DNA of 19,267 bases from assembly GCA_004555535.1 (NCBI GenBank), contig SFHU01000049.1, forward strand, positions 1 to 19,267. Reading direction: 5' to 3'. The notes under the pieces were generated by a model. The model saw only the letters and a list, made by a program, of their open reading frames with translations, made no database searches and was not told where the DNA came from. Shown here one piece after another: positions 9,626 to 16,412 of the stretch (position 1 is its first letter; each line of letters opens with the position of its first letter). The translations under genes were made by a program, and so were the position numbers. The DNA is from Clostridiales bacterium (lineage in GTDB: Bacteria; Bacillota; Clostridia; Christensenellales; Aristaeellaceae).

Positions 9626-10366
9626 TCAGTCGAGCGGGCGGATGAGGATGAACGGCGTGAGCTCGTCCCCCTGGCCGGAGGGGTTGTCCGCCATCGCGTC
9701 CTGAATCTGCTCGTCGGTCAGCGGGAAGTTTGTGCCTTTGCCCAGCTGATTCTGGTCAAAGTCGTTCGCGTCCATGACGACGGTCGGCACGCCGGTCGCC
9801 GCCTCGAGCGCGTCGCACAGCTCCACCGGATGCTCCGGGTTGATGACGCCCATCGTGTGGTAGACTTCAAAGGAGGAATCCGGGTAGAAGCCGTCGATGC
9901 CCGCGACGCCGTGGCCGCAGATCCTGTAGAACAGGCCGCGGATGCCGAACGGGCGCGTGACGGCGGAGACCGCCGCGGCGAAAAGCACGCGCGGCAGGCC
10001 GCAGATCTCGATGACCAGCTGCATCTTGTAGGGCTGATGCATACCGATGCCGGTGGAATTGTGGCCCGCGAACGGCGCGAGCAGCCTGGCGAAGAAGCCG
10101 GGATGCGTGTCCTCGAGTGTGCGCACGTTGCCTGTGCACATGCCCATGACCTTTGCCGTGAAGGAAAGGCAGTCGCCCGGCTGATACAGCGGCAGCACGT
10201 AGCGGCGCACGAGCTCCGCCTGGTCCTCGCCCGGCTGCACGAAGTGCGTCTTGATCGCGTAGCGCTGGTAGCGGCGGCCGTCCTTGCCGGTCAGAATGCC
10301 GCGGTCATAATAGGTGACGCCGCCCTGTTCGCAGCGGGTGGATTCCTGATTGCGAGAAGCGCCCAT
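9626..10366 (-). CDS. CofE-like protein (F420-0:gamma-glutamyl ligase-like domain)
   Basis: A 246-residue protein that I recognise as the coenzyme F420-0:L-glutamate ligase-like family found in many Clostridia, which are not known to make F420. Matching features are RRYQRYAIKTHFV (31-43), YQPGDCLSFTAKVMGMCTGN (61-80), a glycine-rich STGIGMHQPY (104-113), VSAVTRPFGIRGLFYRICG (133-151), MDANDFDQNQLGKGTN (198-213) and the C-terminal DNPSGQGDELTPF (227-239). The ATG at 10366 is chosen because AAGGAGG lies 5 bases upstream. The same frame is open up to an ATG at 10432 that sits almost at the predicted transcription start. True CofE adds glutamates to a cofactor using GTP; the reaction here is unknown. 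No other F420 genes are in view. Confidence 0.8.
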   Translation of the reverse strand: MGASRNQESTRCEQGGVTYYDRGILTGKDGRRYQRYAIKTHFVQPGEDQAELVRRYVLPLYQPGDCLSFTAKVMGMCTGNVRTLEDTHPGFFARLLAPFAGHNSTGIGMHQPYKMQLVIEICGLPRVLFAAAVSAVTRPFGIRGLFYRICGHGVAGIDGFYPDSSFEVYHTMGVINPEHPVELCDALEAATGVPTVVMDANDFDQNQLGKGTNFPLTDEQIQDAMADNPSGQGDELTPFILIRPLD

Positions 10367-10440
10367 AGTAGCCTCCTTAAATGATGCCATGCGGCGCGCC
10401 TGGGCGCGTCCATCGCAGGTATTGTTTTTCATGCCGTCTC

Positions 10441-10469
10441 ATTTTACACGAAGCCGTGCGGAATGTCAA
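10441..10469 (-). promoter_or_regulatory. Sigma-A promoter of the CofE-like/AEC unit
   Basis: On the minus strand, a perfect TTGACA (complement of 10464-10469), a 17-base spacer and TAAAAT (complement of 10441-10446). Transcription should begin near 10433, about 67 bases before the ribosome-site-supported start and right at an in-frame upstream ATG (10432). Confidence 0.88.
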
Positions 10470-10541
10470 TTTTTCCCGGGGTGTGCCGGAAAAAACGGCG
10501 TGTATTTTTTGAATGCGGGGGAAAAAGATCGGAAAGAGCGG

Positions 10542-10570
10542 TTGCAAAATGGTTTTTCCTGCGCTATAAT
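10542..10570 (+). promoter_or_regulatory. Sigma-A promoter of serS
   Basis: TTGCAA (10542-10547), a 17-base spacer and a perfect TATAAT (10565-10570). Transcription would begin near 10577, about 283 bases ahead of the serS start, which fits the length of a full T-box leader. Confidence 0.88.
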
Positions 10571-10589
10571 AGCCAGGTAACATAAACGC

Positions 10590-10817
10590 GCCCCGCTTGC
10601 GGGGCGGGAGGAAAATGGGCCGTTTGCGGATGCAGAGAGCTGCCGGTGGGTGCGAGGCAGCGCTTGCGGCGGCTGATCCGCTCCTCCCATGCGGCGGGCG
10701 ATGAACCCGCGGGCCGCGGCCCTTATCCCGCAAAGAGAGGCAGTCCCTTCGGGGGCGGCAATTTGGGTGGCAACGCGGAGCTATTCGTCCCATGAGGAGA
10801 ATGGCTCCTTTTGTTTT
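10590..10817 (+). promoter_or_regulatory. Serine T-box riboswitch leader of serS
   Basis: A tRNA-sensing leader. GGGAGG (10606-10611) and CCTCCC (10683-10688) close Stem I. Its distal hairpin, GCTGCC/GGCAGC (10639-10644, 10656-10661), is preceded by AGAGAG and has a GGTGGGTGCGA loop, as in T-box Stem I. The T-box GGGTGGCAACGCGG (10765-10778) is close to the consensus GGGTGGNACCGCGG; its TGGC (10768-10771) would pair with GCCA, fitting the G discriminator of tRNA-Ser. GGG (10765-10767) can pair with CCC (10789-10791) to form the antiterminator. A likely specifier is TCC at 10677-10679, a serine codon preceded by GA and followed by a purine; this exact placement is tentative. Uncharged tRNA-Ser should permit read-through into serS. 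An extra 6-bp hairpin (10590-10605) precedes Stem I. Confidence 0.9.
10777..10817 (+). terminator. T-box regulated terminator in the serS leader
   Basis: GGAGCTATTC (10777-10786) pairs with GAATGGCTCC (10799-10808) as a continuous 10-bp stem with one G-T pair, followed by TTTTGTTTT. The 5' arm overlaps the end of the T-box and the CGTCCC segment lies at its top, so terminator and antiterminator exclude each other. Confidence 0.9.
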
Positions 10818-10859
10818 GGCCCGGCCGCTGCCGCAGGGCGAAAGAAAGGAAGCATCAAC

Positions 10860-12140
10860 GTGATTGATATCAACCTGATCCGCAAGAATCCGGACGTCGT
10901 GCGCGAGAACATCCGCAAGAAGTTCCAGGATGCCAAGCTGCCGCTGGTCGACGAGGTGATCGACCTGGACCGCAAGAACCGCGAGGCCATGCAGCAGGCC
11001 GATTCCCTGCGCAACCAGCGCAAGGTGCTCTCCAAGGAGATCGGCGGCCTGATGAAGCAGGGCAAGAAGGAGGAGGCCGAGGCGACGAAGGCGAAGGTCG
11101 CCCAGATCGCGGAGCAGCTCGCCGGCCTGGAGGTGCTCGAGGAGCAGTATGCCGCCGAGATCAAGAAGCGCATGCAGGTCATCCCGCAGATCATCGATCC
11201 GAGCGTCCCGATCGGCAAGGATGACTCCGAGAACGTCGAGATCGAGCGCTTCGGCGAGCCGTTTGTGCCGGACTTCGAGGTGCCCTACCATGTGGACATC
11301 ATGGAGAGGCTGAACGGCATCGACATCGATTCCGCGCGCCGCACCTCCGGCAACGGCTTCTATTATCTCAAGGGCGACATCGCGCGCCTGCACAGCGCCT
11401 GCCTGTCCTATGCGCGCGACTTTATGATCGATCGCGGCTTCACCTACTGCATCCCGCCGTACATGATCCGCGGCGGCGTCGTCACCGGCGTCATGAGCTT
11501 CGCGGAGATGGAGAACATGATGTACAAGATCGAGGGCGAGGATCTCTATCTGATCGGCACCTCCGAGCACTCCATGATCGGCAAGTTCATCGACACGATC
11601 CTCGACGAGGACGAGCTCCCGCAGACGCTGACGAGCTATTCCCCCTGCTTCCGCAAGGAGGTCGGCGCGCACGGCATCGAGGAGCGCGGCGTCTACCGCA
11701 TCCATCAGTTCGAGAAGCAGGAGATGATCGTCGTCTGCAAGCCCGAGGATTCCATGGTGTGGTACAACCGCCTCTGGAAGAACACGGTCGATTACTTCCG
11801 TTCGCTGGATATCCCGGTGCGCACGCTCGAGTGCTGCTCCGGTGACCTGGCGGATCTCAAGGTCAAGAGCTGCGACGTGGAGGCCTGGAGCCCGCGCCAG
11901 AAGAAGTACTTTGAGGTCGGCTCCTGCTCGACCCTCGGCGATGCGCAGGCCCGCCGCCTGGGCATCCGCGTCAAGGGCAAGGACGGCAGCAAGTATTTCG
12001 CTCACACGCTCAACAACACCTGCGTCGCGCCGCCGCGCATGCTCATCGCGTTCCTGGAGAACAACCTGAACGCCGACGGCTCCATCCGCATTCCGGCGCC
12101 GCTGCGCCCCTACATGGGCGGCAAGGAGGTCATCCGCTGA
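10860..12140 (+). CDS. serS: Seryl-tRNA synthetase
   Basis: A 426-residue class II synthetase that charges tRNA-Ser. The N-terminal antiparallel coiled-coil arm that contacts the tRNA long arm spans about residues 30-105. The catalytic core has LYLIGTSEHSMIG (229-241, the TSE serine motif), motif 2 FRKEVGAHGIEERGVYRIHQFEKQEM (about 264-289) and motif 3 near NNTCVAPPRMLIAFLENN. Start is GTG at 10860 with AAGGAAG upstream; the frame is open upstream through the leader, but the T-box and terminator make those starts unlikely. Motif 2 differs from the common bacterial form, which has AGRDTRGL(I/F)RVHQF, and recalls a second SerRS type. Expression is predicted to rise when tRNA-Ser is uncharged. 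Confidence 0.96.
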   Translation: MIDINLIRKNPDVVRENIRKKFQDAKLPLVDEVIDLDRKNREAMQQADSLRNQRKVLSKEIGGLMKQGKKEEAEATKAKVAQIAEQLAGLEVLEEQYAAEIKKRMQVIPQIIDPSVPIGKDDSENVEIERFGEPFVPDFEVPYHVDIMERLNGIDIDSARRTSGNGFYYLKGDIARLHSACLSYARDFMIDRGFTYCIPPYMIRGGVVTGVMSFAEMENMMYKIEGEDLYLIGTSEHSMIGKFIDTILDEDELPQTLTSYSPCFRKEVGAHGIEERGVYRIHQFEKQEMIVVCKPEDSMVWYNRLWKNTVDYFRSLDIPVRTLECCSGDLADLKVKSCDVEAWSPRQKKYFEVGSCSTLGDAQARRLGIRVKGKDGSKYFAHTLNNTCVAPPRMLIAFLENNLNADGSIRIPAPLRPYMGGKEVIR

Positions 12141-12178
12141 GCGCGGAATGACCGCAGAGCGTCGGCAAAACACGCATA

Positions 12179-12256
12179 ACAGCCGCGGCTGGCGGCTGTC
12201 AGGCCCGGCCTCTTTGAAGGAGGAACGGACATGACAGACGTTCAGCCGCGGCTTTT
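12179..12256 (+). repeat. Inverted-repeat element downstream of serS
   Basis: The 10-base palindrome AGCCGCGGCT occurs at 12181-12190 and 12244-12253, and because it is self-complementary the copies can pair with each other. Inside, CTGTCA (12196-12201) pairs with TGACAG (12232-12237), which covers most of an ATG at 12231. The loop holds the sequence AAGGAGG (12217-12223). TTTT ends the second copy. A competing local hairpin, ACAGCCGC/GCGGCTGT (12179-12186, 12192-12199), excludes the long-range fold. It may be the serS terminator; the T run is short. Confidence 0.5.
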
Positions 12257-12356
12257 GGCTTTGCACGGGGCCCTTTATGGCCTTTCAGCGCAGGCTCGAG
12301 GCTTGGACGCACAACAAGGCGATCCAAAAGGCGATCGAGAGCCGGAGGATTCCTGA
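12231..12356 (+). CDS. Possible 41-residue small ORF after serS
   Basis: ATG preceded by a near-perfect ribosome site, AAGGAGG at 12217-12223 with 7 bases of spacing. The product begins MTDVQPRLLALHGALYGLSA and ends DREPEDS. I do not recognise it. The codon choice is poor for this genome: many third positions are A or T (CGA, CCA, AAA, TTG, GCA), unlike its neighbours. The start codon and ribosome site sit inside the inverted-repeat element, so the resemblance to a leader peptide may be real or accidental. An overlapping frame (ATG at 12277) has better codon use at first but no clear ribosome site. Confidence 0.2.
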   Translation: MTDVQPRLLALHGALYGLSAQARGLDAQQGDPKGDREPEDS

Positions 12357-12428
12357 AGACGAAAGGACTCCCTCAGAGTGCTTCGGGTCAGGAACACAGA
12401 AGCGAGACGCGATGGTCCACAAGGCTTT

Positions 12429-12947
12429 TTACTCCGCCATCAGCGCCCGAATCTCCGGCTGCGCGGCGAGCTGGCGGGCTGACTGCGCGGCGGGCGGTGT
12501 GTTGTCAAAGCACAGGTGCGCCGCGCGCCGGTAGAGGGCCTCGCGCTGGGCGTAGAGCGTGTGCATCCGCTCGGCCTTGTCCCCGGCGAGGTTCGGGCGC
12601 GTGTCCTGGCGCACCTGCGCGATGATGTCCTCGAGCGGGCGGCAGAGGAAGACGACCAGCCCCGCCTCGCGCATCAGCGCGATGTTCTCCTCGCGCGTGA
12701 CGATGCCGCCGCCTGTGGCCACGACGCAGGGGCTGTCCGCGCAGACGCGGCGCAGCGCGGCGGTCTCCAGCACGCGGAAGCCCGCGTCGCCGGCGTCCGC
12801 GAAGATCTCGGGGATGGAGCGCCCCTCGAAGCGGACGATCTCCTCGTCGAGATCCACAAACGGTGCGTTCAGGCGTCCGGCCAGCAGGCGGCCCATCGTG
12901 CTCTTGCCGCAGCCCATCATGCCCACGAGGAACAGAGGCTTACGCAT
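12429..12947 (-). CDS. aroK: Shikimate kinase
   Basis: A 172-residue P-loop kinase that phosphorylates shikimate at the 3-hydroxyl with ATP. The Walker A motif GMMGCGKST occupies residues 9-17. VDLDEEI (31-37) carries the Mg and shikimate aspartates (Asp32, Asp34). FRVLE (57-61) and ATGGGIV (77-83) supply the shikimate-binding Arg58 and glycines. The lid region around RQDTRPNL has the expected ATP-contacting arginine. Length is normal. The ATG overlaps the pheA stop by 8 bases (ATGCGTAA), and AGGAGGAG in the end of pheA is its ribosome site. It is the last gene of the aromatic operon; aroK and aroL forms cannot be told apart by sequence alone. Confidence 0.95.
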   Translation of the reverse strand: MRKPLFLVGMMGCGKSTMGRLLAGRLNAPFVDLDEEIVRFEGRSIPEIFADAGDAGFRVLETAALRRVCADSPCVVATGGGIVTREENIALMREAGLVVFLCRPLEDIIAQVRQDTRPNLAGDKAERMHTLYAQREALYRRAAHLCFDNTPPAAQSARQLAAQPEIRALMAE

Positions 12948-14052
12948 GCTCCTCCTCCTTCGCGGCGCGGTAGGCGCCCAGCAGGCGGCAGTTTTCGCAG
13001 TCCGAGGCCAGCGAATTGAGCAGCACGCGCAGGTTGTCCTCCGCGACGTTGCCGATCAGGTCGACGTAGAAGCAGTACTCCCAGTTGCTCTCGTGCAGCG
13101 GGCGGGATTCGATGTGCGTCAGATTCATGCCCAGGGCGACAAAGCTCGACAGCGCGCGCATGAGCGTGCCGCGCTCGTGGCGCAGGGTGAAGGTGAGCGT
13201 CGCCTTGTCAGGCAGGCCGATGGGGGAGGGCGTCGTGCTGACGACGAAGAAGCGCGTGTGGTTGCCGGTGAAGGAATGGATGTCCGGCGCGAGGATGTCA
13301 AGCCCGTAGTGCTTGGCGGCGAGGCGCGAGGCGATGGCGGCGCAGCGCCTGTCGCCCATCTCGGCGACGTGCTTGGCGGCAATGGCGGTGTTGAAATAGG
13401 GCTTCTGCGCCCAGTCCGGGTGCTGCCCAAGGAAGGCGGGGCACTGCGCGAAGCCCTGCTCATGACTCAGCACGGTCGTAATATCGTCAATCGTTGCGCC
13501 CGGAACGCCCAGAAGGCATTGCTCCACGCGCACGAGCTGCTCGCCCACGATGTGGCAGCGGTACTGGCCCATCAGGTCGTAGACGGTGTTGATGGAGCCG
13601 GAGGAGGAGTTTTCCACGGGCACGACGCCGTATTTGGCGCGCCCATCCGCGACGGCGGCGAAGACCTCGTCAAACGTCTTGAAGTTGATGCGCGCGCAGT
13701 CCTCGCCGAAGAAGCCGACGACGGCCCCCTCGCTGAACGCGCCCGGCACGCCGTTGTAGGCCACCAGCGTTGACTGCGAGCGGGACTCGAGGAAGCGGCG
13801 CTGCTCGTCGCGGGACAGGCGCATGATCTCGCGGTAGAGCGCCACCGTCGGCGCGCGCAGCACGTCCTCGCTGACCAGAGCGGCGCGCCCGGCGAGGACG
13901 GCCTCCTCGCGGGAGGCGTCGAGGATATCGATGTGGTTTTCAGCCTTGCATAGCGCCACGTCGCGCGAGACGCGCATACGCTGCTCGAAGAGCGCGACGA
14001 GCTGCGCGTCGATCGCGTCGATTTCAGCGCGGCATTGCGTGAGATCCTTCAT
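12940..14052 (-). CDS. pheA: P-protein: chorismate mutase / prephenate dehydratase
   Basis: A 370-residue bifunctional enzyme that takes chorismate through prephenate to phenylpyruvate. Residues about 1-90 form an AroQ-type chorismate mutase (RAEIDAIDAQLVALFEQRM, then the basic VALCKAEN stretch). About 95-275 is the dehydratase, with AYNGVPGAFSEGA, PVENSSSGSI and GNHTRFFVV, the last holding the conserved Thr-Arg-Phe. The C-terminus from about 285 is an ACT domain with HIESRP, the phenylalanine-binding motif, so feedback inhibition by phenylalanine is expected. The usual GALV of that domain appears here as GTLM. It lies 10 bases after aroC, and its stop overlaps the aroK start. Confidence 0.95.
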   Translation of the reverse strand: MKDLTQCRAEIDAIDAQLVALFEQRMRVSRDVALCKAENHIDILDASREEAVLAGRAALVSEDVLRAPTVALYREIMRLSRDEQRRFLESRSQSTLVAYNGVPGAFSEGAVVGFFGEDCARINFKTFDEVFAAVADGRAKYGVVPVENSSSGSINTVYDLMGQYRCHIVGEQLVRVEQCLLGVPGATIDDITTVLSHEQGFAQCPAFLGQHPDWAQKPYFNTAIAAKHVAEMGDRRCAAIASRLAAKHYGLDILAPDIHSFTGNHTRFFVVSTTPSPIGLPDKATLTFTLRHERGTLMRALSSFVALGMNLTHIESRPLHESNWEYCFYVDLIGNVAEDNLRVLLNSLASDCENCRLLGAYRAAKEEEHA

Positions 14053-14062
14053 GATGCATTCC

Positions 14063-15163
14063 TCATTTCAAAGCGTTGTTGGCGGCGTCGTCCATCATCA
14101 GCTCGCACAGCGCGACGGCCAGCGCGCTCTCGACGACGACGACGGCCCGCGGGACGATGCAGGGGTCATGGCGGCCCGTGATGGAGAGGGCCTCGTTTTC
14201 CCCGGTGAGCACGTTGACGGTCTGCTGCTCGCGGGCGATGGAGGGCGTCGGCTTGATGGCGACGCGCAGCAGCACGGGCATGCCGTTGGTGATGCCGCCC
14301 GTGACGCCGCCGTTGTGGTTGCTCGTGCAGACGACGCGATCCTCGTCAAAGCGCATCGGGTCGTTGGCGGCGCTGCCGCGCAGGGCGGAGATCGCCAAAC
14401 CGTCGCCGAATTCGACCGCCTTGACGGCTGGGATGGAGAAGAGCAGCTGGCTGGTCACGCTCTCCAGCGACCCGAAGAACGGCGAGCCGATACCCGCGGG
14501 CACGCCGGCTGCGGCGCACTCGATCACGCCGCCGACGCTGTCGCCCTCAAGCCGCGCGGCCTCGACGATGGCGCGCATGGGGGCTTCCCTTTCGGGATCG
14601 AGTAGCGGGAAGCGCAGGCCGCGCAGCTGCGCAAGCGCCGCCGCGTCGACGTGGACGGGATCCATCGGGGTATCCGCGGCGCCGCCGATGGCGGCGATGT
14701 GTGCGCCGATGGCGATGCCCTTTACGGCGAGCAGCTGCCGCGCGATGGCGCCCGCGAAGACGAGCGGCGCGGTCAGGCGGCCGGAAAAGTGCCCGCCGCC
14801 GCGCGGGTCGTTGTATCCGTGGTACTTGACGCGCCCGGCGTAGTCGGCGTGGCCGGGGCGCATCCGCGCGCTCATCTGCGCATAGTCGCTTGAGCGCGTG
14901 TTCGTGTTCTCGATCATGCCGCACAGCGGCGTGCCCGTCGCGCGCCCGTTCAGGATGCCGGAGACGATGCGCACGGCGTCGGCCTCCTTGCGCGCGGTCG
15001 CGGTCGGGTCGTTGCCCGGCGCGCGGCGCGCCATGTCGGCGGCGATGGCCGCCTCGTCGATGGGTGTCCCTGCGGGCACGCCGTCGATCACGATGCCGAT
15101 GGCGGAACCGTGGGATTCGCCGAAGATCGTGAGCCTGAAATGCTCTCCGAAATTCCCCCTCAT
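14063..15163 (-). CDS. aroC: Chorismate synthase
   Basis: A 366-residue FMN-dependent enzyme converting EPSP to chorismate. It begins GEHFRLTIFGESHG, the first family signature, and contains RPGHADYAG, DPRGGGHFSGR and the C-terminal RHDPCIVPRAVVVVE, which together define the family. Length is typical. No flavin reductase domain is present, as expected for a bacterial monofunctional form. The ATG overlaps the aroA stop as ATGA, so the two genes are probably translationally coupled. Confidence 0.97.
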   Translation of the reverse strand: MRGNFGEHFRLTIFGESHGSAIGIVIDGVPAGTPIDEAAIAADMARRAPGNDPTATARKEADAVRIVSGILNGRATGTPLCGMIENTNTRSSDYAQMSARMRPGHADYAGRVKYHGYNDPRGGGHFSGRLTAPLVFAGAIARQLLAVKGIAIGAHIAAIGGAADTPMDPVHVDAAALAQLRGLRFPLLDPEREAPMRAIVEAARLEGDSVGGVIECAAAGVPAGIGSPFFGSLESVTSQLLFSIPAVKAVEFGDGLAISALRGSAANDPMRFDEDRVVCTSNHNGGVTGGITNGMPVLLRVAIKPTPSIAREQQTVNVLTGENEALSITGRHDPCIVPRAVVVVESALAVALCELMMDDAANNALK

Positions 15164-16389
15164 TGTGCCTGACCTCCCAGCGATGTAAATTCCTCCCAGA
15201 AGCGGGGGGCGGATTTGGAGACGGCCTGCGCGTCCGAGATCGTCAGCGGGCCGCTGGACAGCGCCGAGGCGACGGCCATCGCCATGACGATGCGGTGGTC
15301 GTTGCAGCCGTCGATGGCGGCGGCGCGCAGCGGCCTTCCGCCGCGGATGATCAGCCCGTCCTCAAGCTCGGTCACGTCCGCGCCCGCCGCGCAGAGCGCC
15401 GCGCGCATGGCGCTGAGCCGGTCGCTCTCCTTGATGCGCAGCCTGGCTGCGCCGGTGATGCGGCTCTCGCCCTCGGCAGCGGCCATCGCGACGGCCAGCG
15501 CGGGGACGAGATCCGGCGTCTGCCCGACGTCGACCGTCGCGCCATGCAGCTTCGAGGGGAAAGCCGTCAGACCGTCCGCGCTCTCCCGGATGTCCGCGCC
15601 CATGCCGCGCAGGATCGGCACGATGGCGCGGTCGCCCTGCGTGCTGCCCATGTCAAGCCCCGTGAGCGTCACGGGGCCGGCTTGGCCGATCGCGCCCGCG
15701 ACGAGATAGAAGGCGGCGTGGCTCCAGTCGCCCTCGACGGTGAAGCGGCCGGGGGAAACGGCCTGCTGGCCGCCGGGGATCAGCAGCGTATGCTCGTCCT
15801 GCCAGGTTGAGCGGATGCCGAAGGCCGCCTGGATGCGCCGCGTCAGATCGACGTAGGCGCGCGATTCGAGCGCCGTTGTGATGCGGATGACGCTGTCGCC
15901 CGGCACACGGGGGAGGGCCAGCAGCAGGCCCGTGATGAACTGGCTGCTGACGTCGCCGCGCAGCGCGTATTCGCCGCTTTGAAGCTGACCCTCGACGGTG
16001 AGGCTGTCGCTCTCAAGCGCCCAACGGACGCCGCGCGGACGGAAGAGCGATTCATAGACGTCGAGCGGACGCTGCATCAGCCGCCCGTGGCCGGTCAGCC
16101 GGACGGGGCCTCGCCCGTCGAGCGCCAGCGGGATGAAGAAGCGCAGCGTCGAGCCGGACTCGCCGCAGTCGAGCATGCGCAGCGGCAAGGGGCCGGACTG
16201 CTCAAGGCGCAGATCGAGCGCCCGGGCGCAGGCGAGCGTCGCCTCAATGTCGCGCGAGCGCTGAAGCGGCGAAAGCAGCGTTTCTCCTTGCGCCATGGCC
16301 GCGAGCATGACCGCGCGATGGGACGCGGATTTGCTCGGGATGACCGCGATCGTGCCTCGCAGCGAGCCGGGAAGAACGGTTTTCTCCAT
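15160..16389 (-). CDS. aroA: EPSP synthase (3-phosphoshikimate 1-carboxyvinyltransferase)
   Basis: A 409-residue two-domain enzyme that joins phosphoenolpyruvate to shikimate-3-phosphate. Motifs are PSKSASHRAVMLAAM (18-32) with the substrate-binding Lys, Ser and Arg, LDCGESGSTLRFFIPLA in place of the GNAGTAMR of E. coli-type enzymes, LMQRPLDVY, VSSQFITGLL, ESDRL and NDHRIVMAMAVA. The GESGSTLRF form and the shorter length are seen in many Clostridia; it is not E. coli class I by this motif. Glyphosate response cannot be inferred with confidence. ATG at 16389 has AAAGGAAGG 7 bases upstream, and the gene follows aroB by 23 bases. Confidence 0.95.
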   Translation of the reverse strand: MEKTVLPGSLRGTIAVIPSKSASHRAVMLAAMAQGETLLSPLQRSRDIEATLACARALDLRLEQSGPLPLRMLDCGESGSTLRFFIPLALDGRGPVRLTGHGRLMQRPLDVYESLFRPRGVRWALESDSLTVEGQLQSGEYALRGDVSSQFITGLLLALPRVPGDSVIRITTALESRAYVDLTRRIQAAFGIRSTWQDEHTLLIPGGQQAVSPGRFTVEGDWSHAAFYLVAGAIGQAGPVTLTGLDMGSTQGDRAIVPILRGMGADIRESADGLTAFPSKLHGATVDVGQTPDLVPALAVAMAAAEGESRITGAARLRIKESDRLSAMRAALCAAGADVTELEDGLIIRGGRPLRAAAIDGCNDHRIVMAMAVASALSSGPLTISDAQAVSKSAPRFWEEFTSLGGQAQ

Positions 16390-16412
16390 AAAAGCCTTCC
16401 TTTCCCGCGCCG

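Larger units (their letters stand above)
12141..12428. other. 288-base gap between convergent serS and aroK
   Basis: No established gene was recognised here. It contains the inverted-repeat element at 12179-12256, two competing short ORFs (ATG at 12231; ATG at 12277 in another frame) and a tandem AAGGCGATC at 12316-12324 and 12328-12336. No T-run terminator for aroK is visible on the minus strand just after its stop. No tRNA, SRP, tmRNA or RNase P signature was found. Confidence 0.6.

Noticed and set aside
10377..12266. 629-residue open frame on the minus strand opposite serS
   Set aside because: It is a shadow of serS and its leader; composition is repetitive (Leu, Ala, Asp, His) with no family motif and no ribosome site.
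12380..12425. Resemblance of GGGTCAGGAACACAGAAGC to the SRP RNA apical loop
   Set aside because: The conserved GGTCAGGTCCGGAAGGAAGCAG core is not matched beyond TCAGG and GAAGC, and the flanks do not fold into the domain IV stem.
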